Shown here one piece after another: positions 7,441-13,188 of a stretch of 13,188 nt of DNA. The DNA comes from Gemmatimonadota bacterium. Lineage in GTDB: Bacteria > Gemmatimonadota > Gemmatimonadetes > Gemmatimonadales > GWC2-71-9. A model generated the notes under the pieces. The model worked only from the letters and a program-made list of their open reading frames with translations. It had not been told where the DNA came from and ran no database searches. Every line of letters begins with the position of its first letter. Within the stretch, counting starts at the first letter, position 1. The DNA lies in the NCBI GenBank assembly GCA_016180765.1, contig JACPAP010000269.1, positions 1-13,188 on the forward strand, in the 5' to 3' direction. Position numbers and translations under genes: made by a program.

Positions 7441-9729
7441 TTGACCCAAAAACGGCACATGATTCCTGTGGTCGCATTGCTGGCGCTCGTGGCGCTGGCC
7501 GCCCCCGTGGCATGGGCTCAGAGCGCCGACTTGGGACCCGCCCCGCGCGCGCTCGCTGCACGGGCGGAGGCGGCGCCCCGGGTGGACGGAGTGCTGGACG
7601 ACCCGGCGTGGGCTTCCGCCCTGGTCATCAGCGGGTTCATGCAGCACGAGCCGTTCGAGGGCCGCCCCGCGTCCGAGCGGACCGAAGTGCGGATCCTGTT
7701 CGATCAAGATGCCATCTACGTTGGCGCCTGGCTGTACGACGCGGATCCGACCGGCATCGTCCGGGGCGAGACTCGGCGCGACGCCCGGATCGACGATACC
7801 GATGCCTTCCTCATCGTCTTGGACACGTATCACGACCGCCAGAACGCCTTCGTGTTCGGCACCACGCCTGCCGGGATCGAGTACGACGGCCAGGTGGCGC
7901 GGGAAGGCACCGGGAGCGGCATTCAGTCCTTGCGCCAGCAGGGCGGCGCCACCGCCGGGTTCAACCTCAACTGGGACGGAAGCTGGGAGGTCGCCACCTC
8001 GGCCGATGAGCAGGGGTGGTATGCCGAGTTCCGTATTCCCTTTTCTACGCTGCGCTACGGGCAGGGCGGGGAGCAGACCTGGGGTCTCAACCTGGCGCGC
8101 CACATCCGGCGCCGGAACGAGCAGTCCTTCTGGTCGCCGGTGGGCCGCCAGTTCACATTGTGGCGGGTCTCCAGCGCTGGCACGCTGGACGGGATCGAGG
8201 CGCCGGTCCGCCGGACGGTGCAGATCACGCCGTATTCGTTGGCGTCCACCAGCAAGGACTACACCAGCGTCGCGCCGGTGCCCGAGGAATGCGCGCGCCT
8301 GTCATGCCGGTTCGACATGGGTTCCTACGCCGGCGACGTGGCGTTGGGCGGGGATGCCAAGCTCGGGCTCACGCCGAGCCTGACGTTGGATCTCACCTAT
8401 AACACCGATTTCGCGCAGGTGGAGGTGGACGAGCAGCAGGTTAACCTCACGCGGTTCACCCTGTTCTTTCCAGAGAAACGCCCCTTCTTCCTGGAGAACG
8501 CGGGGAGCTTCTCGGTGGGCAGTTCGTCGGCCGGTGGCGGGCAGGCGGTGGAGATGTTCTTCAGCCGGCGCATCGGGATCGGCCCCGACGGCGTCCCCGT
8601 GCCGATTGTGGGCGGCGGGCGGCTCACGGGAAAACTCGCCGGGTTGACGGTGGGTCTGCTCGACATCCAGACCGACGACATCCCCGGCGTGGTCCCGGCC
8701 AACAACTACGCCGTAGGAAGGCTGGCGCGGGAGCTACCCAATCGCTCGCGGATCGGGGCCATGGTCATCCATCGGACGGCCACCGCGCTGGACGGCGATT
8801 ACAACCGGACCTACCTGGCCGACGGCCGGCTGGGCATCGGCCGCTCGGTGACGATCGACGCGTTTGGCGCCGTGACGGAGACTCCGTCGATCTCCGGCCG
8901 GGAGCACGCGCTCAACCTGAGCGGCGCGTACAACACCCGGACCTGGGTGCTCAACACGACCTACACCGAGGTGGGGGACAACTTCAATCCGGAAGTTGGA
9001 TTCCTGGAGCGCTCGGGGTACCGGTTTGCCTCGTTCCACATCCTGCGGCACGTGCGGTTTGCGAACGTCGCCTGGCTCCGGGAGCTCCGGCCGCACGTTT
9101 CGTACCGGGGGTACTGGGGGTTCGACGGCTTCAACCAGACGCGCACCATCCACTTCGATTCACATGTCGAGCTGGCGGACGGTGCGTTCTTCAGTCCCGC
9201 ATTCAACCTGACGCGAGAGGGACTCCAGGCGCCGTTCGAGATCGACTCCGGGGTGGTGGTTCCCCCCGATACGTATGACAACTTCGAGGCGGCCTGGCGC
9301 TGGAACTCCAACGAGGGCGCGCCGGTTTCGATCAACGGAAGTCTGGATTGGGGCGGTTTCCTGTCCGGTACGCGGCGCGGCGTCCACAACACGCTCACGG
9401 TTCGTGCCGGGGTATCATTCGCGTCGTCGCTACGGGTCAGCTACAACAACCTCGACCTCGCCGAGGGCAGCTTCAGCACCACGCTCATCGCGCTGCGGTT
9501 GGCCTATAACTTCACGCCCCGGATGTACCTCCAGTCGTTGGTCCAGTACAACGAGCAGGCGGGGAGCTGGTCCGGGAACGTCCGGTACGGCTGGCTCAAC
9601 ACGGCGGGAACCGGGCTCTTCGTGGTCGTCAACGAGTCGCACGCGGCGGACCGCTGGCACGACGTGTCCGGCCCGCTGGGTCGCGCCGTGATCGTCAAGT
9701 TCACGCGGCAGTTCAACGTGGTGCTCTGA
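7441..9729 (+). CDS. Secreted CBM9-like / DUF5916 outer-membrane beta-barrel protein
   Basis: The 762-residue product starts with a signal peptide: basic MTQKRH, a hydrophobic core, and likely cleavage after AWA (residue 26). A carbohydrate-binding family 9-like domain follows from about residue 44 (PRVDGVLDDPAWASA, then RILFDQDAIYVGAWLYDADP). Residues 322-355 carry the DUF5916 hallmark (FAQVEVDEQQVNLTRF, then LFFPEKRPFFLENAGSF). Beyond that, alternating aromatic and polar residues up to the terminal FTRQFNVVL fit an outer-membrane barrel. Substrate and role are unknown in this family; the CBM9-like part hints at glycan contact. TTG at 7441 is preferred over ATG at 7459 because it supplies the charged signal-peptide n-region, though neither has a clear ribosome-binding site. 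A TATTAT at 7416-7421 could be a -10 element without an obvious -35. Confidence 0.87.
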   Translation: MTQKRHMIPVVALLALVALAAPVAWAQSADLGPAPRALAARAEAAPRVDGVLDDPAWASALVISGFMQHEPFEGRPASERTEVRILFDQDAIYVGAWLYDADPTGIVRGETRRDARIDDTDAFLIVLDTYHDRQNAFVFGTTPAGIEYDGQVAREGTGSGIQSLRQQGGATAGFNLNWDGSWEVATSADEQGWYAEFRIPFSTLRYGQGGEQTWGLNLARHIRRRNEQSFWSPVGRQFTLWRVSSAGTLDGIEAPVRRTVQITPYSLASTSKDYTSVAPVPEECARLSCRFDMGSYAGDVALGGDAKLGLTPSLTLDLTYNTDFAQVEVDEQQVNLTRFTLFFPEKRPFFLENAGSFSVGSSSAGGGQAVEMFFSRRIGIGPDGVPVPIVGGGRLTGKLAGLTVGLLDIQTDDIPGVVPANNYAVGRLARELPNRSRIGAMVIHRTATALDGDYNRTYLADGRLGIGRSVTIDAFGAVTETPSISGREHALNLSGAYNTRTWVLNTTYTEVGDNFNPEVGFLERSGYRFASFHILRHVRFANVAWLRELRPHVSYRGYWGFDGFNQTRTIHFDSHVELADGAFFSPAFNLTREGLQAPFEIDSGVVVPPDTYDNFEAAWRWNSNEGAPVSINGSLDWGGFLSGTRRGVHNTLTVRAGVSFASSLRVSYNNLDLAEGSFSTTLIALRLAYNFTPRMYLQSLVQYNEQAGSWSGNVRYGWLNTAGTGLFVVVNESHAADRWHDVSGPLGRAVIVKFTRQFNVVL

Positions 9730-9772
9730 TGCGCGCCCCTGCGAACCTCGCTGCGCGGCTCCCACCCGGTTC

Positions 9773-11113
9773 GTGAGCAGACCAGTCGGGGACCCGTCGT
9801 CCGGCCTCGCCCGTAGCCTGGGGCTGCGCGACCTGATTCTGATCGTGATCGGGTCGGTGATCGGCTCGGGCATCTTCATCGTCCCCGGCACGGTACTGAG
9901 TCAGACGGGCTACCAGGTCGGTCCCGCCCTGCTGGTGTGGTTGGCGGGAGGGGTGCTGTCGCTGCTCGGCGCGCTCACCTACGCGGAATTGGGCGGGATG
10001 GTGCCGGAGGCCGGCGGCCTGTACGTCTACCTGCGCGATACCTTCGGCCGGCTGCCGGCGTTTCTCTACGGCTGGTCCATGTTCTTCGCGATCAGCAGCG
10101 GCTCGGTGGCGACGCTGGCAGTGGCGGCCGCGGGGTATCTGAACCAAATCGTGCCGCTCACGCCGGTGATGGGCAAGGTGGCCTCCGTCGCGATGGTGGC
10201 CATCGTGGGCTACGTGAACGCGCGCGGCACCCGTCACGGCGCCATGGTGCAGAACTGGGCTACGGCGATCAAGGTGGTGGCGATTCTGGTGATGGCGGCG
10301 GTGCTGGTGAGCGCCGGAACCGGCCTGCGCGAGGCCGACCGCGCCATCCTGCCCGGGTCTCTGAACGCGGCGCTGCTCTCGGGGATGGGTGTGGCGATGA
10401 TCGGGGTGCTGTGGGCCTACGAGGGATGGCAGTACGTGACGTTCTCGGCGGGGGAGGCGCTCGATCCCCAGCGGACCTTCCCGCGGGGGATCGTGCTCGG
10501 CACGACGGCGCTGATCGCCGTGTACCTGCTGGCCAACGTGGCGTACCTGGCGGCGCTGGGGCCCGAGGTTGCCGGTCGATCGAATGCCGTGGCCGCGGAT
10601 TCGGTGCGGGCGGTCATGGGGCCTGGCGCGGGAACTTTGATCGCCGGCGCGATCGTCATCTCGATGTTTGGTGCCGCCAACGGGATCACGCTCACGGCGC
10701 CCCGGGTCTACTACGCGATGGCGCGGGACGGGGTCTTCTTCAAGCGGCTGTCGGAGGTGCATCCGCGGTTCGGCACGCCGGCGATCGCGGTGATGGCGAG
10801 CTCGGTATGGGCCGCGCTGCTCGCCCTCTCCGGGACGTTCGAGCAGCTGCTCACCTATGTGGTGTTTGCCGGCTGGATCTTTTACGCGCTGGGGGCGATG
10901 AGCCTGTTTGTCTACCGCCGCACCCGTCCCGATGGGCCGCGGCCCTTCAAGGTGCCGGGGTATCCGTGGACGCCGATGCTCTTTGTGCTCTCGGCGGCGG
11001 CGATCGTGGTGAACACCTTGTTCGCCCGGCCGGTGCAGGGGCTGTTGGGATTGGGGATCGTGTTGCTCGGGGCGCCGGCGTATTACCTGTGGAACCGGAA
11101 GCGAGGGGTGTGA
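9773..11113 (+). CDS. APC-superfamily amino acid permease (LAT/SteT-like)
   Basis: This is an inner-membrane amino acid transporter or exchanger of 446 residues with about twelve hydrophobic spans. The N-terminus has the APC unwound-helix motif IGSVIGSGIFIVPG in span 1 (about residues 26-39). LTYAELGGMVPEAGGLYVYL, the conserved region between spans 2 and 3, follows it. WAYEGWQYVTFSAGE in the middle and PRVYYAMARDG are typical of the LAT-like branch, which includes Ser/Thr exchanger SteT. KVPGYPWTP precedes the last spans. Substrate cannot be assigned from sequence. The GTG at 9773 is the first start in frame that precedes the conserved LGLRDLILIVIG. Only 43 bases separate it from the barrel gene, with no evident terminator or promoter, so co-transcription is possible. 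Confidence 0.9.
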   Translation: MSRPVGDPSSGLARSLGLRDLILIVIGSVIGSGIFIVPGTVLSQTGYQVGPALLVWLAGGVLSLLGALTYAELGGMVPEAGGLYVYLRDTFGRLPAFLYGWSMFFAISSGSVATLAVAAAGYLNQIVPLTPVMGKVASVAMVAIVGYVNARGTRHGAMVQNWATAIKVVAILVMAAVLVSAGTGLREADRAILPGSLNAALLSGMGVAMIGVLWAYEGWQYVTFSAGEALDPQRTFPRGIVLGTTALIAVYLLANVAYLAALGPEVAGRSNAVAADSVRAVMGPGAGTLIAGAIVISMFGAANGITLTAPRVYYAMARDGVFFKRLSEVHPRFGTPAIAVMASSVWAALLALSGTFEQLLTYVVFAGWIFYALGAMSLFVYRRTRPDGPRPFKVPGYPWTPMLFVLSAAAIVVNTLFARPVQGLLGLGIVLLGAPAYYLWNRKRGV

Positions 11114-11132
11114 CGCTCGGAAGGATCACTGG

Positions 11133-11366
11133 ATGGCCGACCCCATGACTGATCTTGTCTCTGTTCGAAGCTTCCGGACGCGGGCCGAGGCTGAGCTTGC
11201 GGAGAATACGTTGGCTGCCGCCGGGATTCGCGCGGTGGTCATGGCCGACGATGCTGGCGGCGCCCATCCGGAGCTCGCCTTCACGACCGGGGGCTCAAGA
11301 GTGTTGGTCGCCCCGGAAGATGCGGCGCGGGCCCGAGAGCTTCTCTCGGCCCAACCGGCGAGGTGA
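11133..11366 (+). CDS. DUF2007 family small protein
   Basis: The 77-residue protein fits the DUF2007 (putative signal-transducing) family. It has LVSVRSFRTRAEAELAENTL followed by AAGIRAVVMADDAGG, then a strand, RVLVAPEDAARARELL, in a compact alpha-beta layout. Family members often act as small soluble or fused modules near membrane or metabolic genes, with no firmly established biochemical role. A ribosome-binding site, GGAAGG (11119-11124), lies eight bases before the ATG. A second ATG at 11145 is possible. The stop codon TGA (11364-11366) directly abuts the leuC remnant, so the right-hand neighbour has probably been changed by deletion. Confidence 0.82.
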   Translation: MADPMTDLVSVRSFRTRAEAELAENTLAAAGIRAVVMADDAGGAHPELAFTTGGSRVLVAPEDAARARELLSAQPAR

Positions 11367-11424
11367 CCTTGTCTACCACCAACCGGAACTTCAAGGGCCC
11401 CGGACGGCTGGCGGAGGGCACTGA
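11367..11424 (+). pseudogene. leuC: Remnant of LeuC/aconitase-family large subunit (C-terminal signature only)
   Basis: Reading from TTG at 11369 gives LSTTNRNFKG (11369-11398). This matches the STSNRNF/STTNRNF signature found near the C-terminus of 3-isopropylmalate and homoaconitate dehydratase large subunits, where GRMG or GRQG normally follows. Here it is followed by PGRLAEGTDHG, which does not fit. In another frame a TGA at 11422 lies three bases before the leuD start, a natural place for the original leuC stop. No part of the remaining roughly 400 residues of LeuC is present: the DUF2007 gene ends immediately upstream. The evidence is a ten-residue match plus its exact expected position, so the call is good but not certain. 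Confidence 0.65.
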
Positions 11425-11426
11425 TC

Positions 11427-11845
11427 ATGGCGACAGTCGTTTACACCGTGGGCCATGACGTCTCGACCGATGTGATCTACCCCGGGCGCTACATGGCCAC
11501 GGTGCTGCCCGCGGAGACGCCGCAGTTCGCGTTCGCGGATGACGCGGCGTTCAACGAACAGCTCGGGGCCAAGGCGATCCCGCCGGGCAGCGTCGTCATC
11601 GCCGGAAAGAACTTCGGTTGCGGATCTTCCTCCAGAACGCGATCAACCTGGGGCTTGGGGTGGTCACCTGTCCCACCATTGAGGTGTCGGTGGGAGACGA
11701 GTTGGAGGTCAACGCCGAGGAGGTGGTGAACCGCCAAACGGGCAAGCGCTATCCGACCGTACCGCTGCCGGCGTCGCGTCAGGCGATCATCGACGCGGGC
11801 GGCCTGATTCCCTACACGCGGCAGCGGTTGGTGGCAGCCAAGTAG
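11427..11845 (+). pseudogene. leuD: 3-isopropylmalate/homoaconitate dehydratase small subunit LeuD, internally deleted and frameshifted
   Basis: LeuD is the swivelling small subunit that closes the active site of the LeuCD dehydratase in leucine (or homoaconitate) biosynthesis. The first part (11427-11630) reads MATVVYTVGHDVSTDVIYPG and ends at GKNFGCGSS, a standard archaeal-type LeuD start. The second part, in another frame (11621-11842), reads RIFLQNAINLGLGVVTCP through PYTRQRLVAAK, a normal C-terminus. The stretch that usually lies between, SREHAPIAL through AKSFA, about 22 residues, is absent. The bases 11621-11630 (CGGATCTTCC) encode both GSS in frame one and RIF in frame two, so the junction lies in sequence shared by both ends. 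If translated, the first frame stops at 11729 after 100 residues. The total equals about 140 codons against the usual 160-165. A working product is unlikely. Confidence 0.85.
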
Positions 11846-11850
11846 CGCTC

Positions 11851-11873
11851 CCGGCGCGCCCGTCAACGCGCGG
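11851..11873. terminator. Candidate bidirectional hairpin between convergent genes
   Basis: CCGGCGCG (11851-11858) pairs with CGCGCGG (11867-11873) as a seven-base-pair stem with one bulged G and an eight-base loop. It fills the 28-base gap between the leuD remnant (+) and the amidohydrolase (-), where a shared terminator is expected. No T run flanks it on either side, so it is at best a non-canonical terminator. Confidence 0.35.
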
Positions 11874-13178
11874 TCAACGAGTTCCGCCCGGTCGCCTCGT
11901 TGGCCTGCGCTTCTGTCGTACCGCCTTACCGACGTGCTTCTGTGCCGGCGCGGGTTGAGCAGCCAGCGCCGCGGAAGCCACCCGCGCTGTCTCCGCCAGC
12001 ACCGCGGCCCCGGCGAAGACCGCCTCATCCGCCGCGTAGAATCGGGGCGAGTGAGCGGGAATCGGATCCCCGCCGTCTTCCCGGGCGCCGATCCGCAGGA
12101 AACACCCCGGCACGTGTCCCAGGTACCACGCGAAATCCTCGGCGGCCATGTTGGCGAAGCCGAGCGGCACCAGAGCATCGGCGCCGAACACGCGCGTCAC
12201 CGCCTGTCGCGCCCACCCGATCGGCTGCGCCGGATTCACGATCGGCGGGGGCCCCAGCTCGAGGGTCAGCTTGGCCTCCAACGCGTAGGTCTGCGCGGTC
12301 TGGTCCACGATCCGTTTCACTTCGGCGTGCACCAGCTCCCGGGTCGCCGCATCCAGCGTGCGAATGGTGCCTGACAGCGTCGATCGTTCGGGAATGACGT
12401 TGTCCGCCGATCCGGCGTGCACGGTGGTGACACTGACGACCGCGGGTGTGGCGGGGTTGAGGCGACGCGCCACGATGGTCTGCAGCGCCTGGATCAAGGC
12501 CGCGGCACCGACGATGGGGTCCCGCGCTTCGTGCGGTCGCGCGCCGTGCGCCCCGCTTCCCACCAGCTCGACCTTGAAGGTGTCCGCCGCCGCCGCGAGG
12601 GAGCCCTCGTCCGCCACGACCTGGCCCACGGCGAAGCGGCGGTCCACATGCCCGCCGAAGATGGCCGAGATTCCCTCGATCGCGCCCGCTTCCAGCATGG
12701 CGAGCGCGCCCTTGCCCGTCTCTTCGGCGGGCTGGAGCAGAATCACCACGTCACCGACGGCGGGCTCCTGCGCCAGGAGCGCCGCGGCGCCCACGGTCCA
12801 CGTCGCGTGCACGTCGTGCCCGCAAGCGTGCATCACTCCCGATACTTCCGACGTGAACGGCAGCCCGGTTGCCTCCTGAATGGGCAGCGCGTCAATGTCC
12901 CCGCGGATGGCGACCGCGGGCGCCCCTCGCCGGCGGCCTTTGATCCGTGCCACCACTCCGGTGCCCGCCACCCGCTTGAGCTCCACGGGTTTCAGGCGCG
13001 ACAACTCAGCTTCCAGGCGTGTGGCGGTCTCGCGTTCCTCGAACGCCAGCTCGGGATGCCGGTGGAGGTCGTGCCGCAGATCCAGCAGGCGGCGGCGCAG
13101 TGCCGCCGAGAAACGCGGGACAGCTCCGGCGGCGCGGCGCCGTGCCGCCCTCCTGTCGTGGGACCGCGTTGCCGTCAT
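11874..13178 (-). CDS. M20-family amidohydrolase (hippurate / N-acyl amino acid hydrolase type)
   Basis: Proteins of this M20D-like group are binuclear metal amidases that release amino acids from N-acyl or N-acetyl conjugates. The product is 434 residues. Metal ligands are visible in HACGHDVH (C119, H121, H124), PAEE (E152-E153), GGHV (H177) and AHSPRFYAADE (H376). The N-terminal LRHDLHRHPELAFEE and RGDIDALPIQEATGLPF are family hallmarks. The satellite dimerisation domain spans roughly residues 195-310. Odd points are an Arg-rich N-terminal extension (residues 1-30) and a basic C-terminal tail (KAVRQKRRPTRRPGGTR). The start at 13178 lacks a ribosome-binding site, and only ten upstream bases are in view with the frame still open, so the true start may lie beyond the window. 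The gene runs convergently towards the leuD remnant. Confidence 0.9.
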   Translation of the reverse strand: MTATRSHDRRAARRRAAGAVPRFSAALRRRLLDLRHDLHRHPELAFEERETATRLEAELSRLKPVELKRVAGTGVVARIKGRRRGAPAVAIRGDIDALPIQEATGLPFTSEVSGVMHACGHDVHATWTVGAAALLAQEPAVGDVVILLQPAEETGKGALAMLEAGAIEGISAIFGGHVDRRFAVGQVVADEGSLAAAADTFKVELVGSGAHGARPHEARDPIVGAAALIQALQTIVARRLNPATPAVVSVTTVHAGSADNVIPERSTLSGTIRTLDAATRELVHAEVKRIVDQTAQTYALEAKLTLELGPPPIVNPAQPIGWARQAVTRVFGADALVPLGFANMAAEDFAWYLGHVPGCFLRIGAREDGGDPIPAHSPRFYAADEAVFAGAAVLAETARVASAALAAQPAPAQKHVGKAVRQKRRPTRRPGGTR

Positions 13179-13188
13179 GCGGTGAGTA

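Noticed and set aside
6307..8103. A 598-codon open frame on the - strand across the methyltransferase and the start of the barrel gene
   Set aside because: It is opposite recognised genes, rich in Arg, Pro, Gln and His with no domain, and is the usual high-GC antisense shadow.
9713..10762. A 349-codon open frame on the - strand within the permease gene
   Set aside because: His/Arg/Gln-rich shadow of the permease frame, with no hydrophobic or catalytic pattern.
11363..11458. A 31-codon gene starting at GTG 11363 with a GTGA overlap to DUF2007
   Set aside because: Its only recognisable content is the LeuC signature; the rest is leuD out of frame, so a gene remnant explains it better.
11427..11845. 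Programmed ribosomal frameshifting in leuD
   Set aside because: A frame change would join the halves but still lack about 22 conserved residues including SREHAP, so the problem is a deletion and not only a frame change.
11874..12397. Open frames on the + strand opposite the amidohydrolase
   Set aside because: The - strand protein has a full set of metal ligands and family motifs; the + strand frames are Pro/Arg-rich noise.

Overview
The window is high-GC, densely packed bacterial DNA. Twelve of its thirteen gene loci lie on the + strand, many with start and stop codons overlapping. No stretch longer than about 100 bases lacks a gene. The gene content (a bacillithiol-pathway glycosyltransferase, a DUF5916 outer-membrane barrel, a didermal envelope, very high GC) is compatible with Gemmatimonadota or a similar didermal phylum. 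That placement is inference and was not tested by a search.

Bases 1-5641 hold housekeeping genes: the 3' part of mutL, then miaA, bshA, uppP and birA. These five overlap end to end and look translationally coupled. coaX follows after an 83-base spacer that contains a conspicuous inverted pair of heptamer-repeat tracts. The products serve mismatch repair, tRNA i6A modification, bacillithiol synthesis, undecaprenyl phosphate recycling, biotin attachment and the first step of CoA synthesis.

Bases 5642-7392 start with a plausible sigma-70-type promoter, followed by a three-gene unit joined by GTGA overlaps: a six-span membrane protein of unknown function, an 88-residue glycine-rich two-span membrane protein, and a SAM-dependent methyltransferase. 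Bases 7441-9729 encode a secreted outer-membrane barrel protein with a CBM9-like N-terminal domain and a DUF5916 domain. An APC-family amino acid permease and a small DUF2007 protein follow.

The most unusual part is 11367-11845, which looks like the wreck of a leuC-leuD (isopropylmalate or homoaconitate dehydratase) operon. Only about ten codons of the LeuC C-terminal signature survive, directly before the leuD start. leuD itself has lost its central segment just after the FGCGSS motif, with a frameshift at a site that fits both flanks. Either this is a recent real loss or the assembly has dropped sequence. The window ends with a convergent gene on the - strand for an M20-family amidohydrolase. 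I found no tRNA, rRNA, CRISPR array, insertion sequence or phage gene, and no convincing new defence or biosynthetic system.
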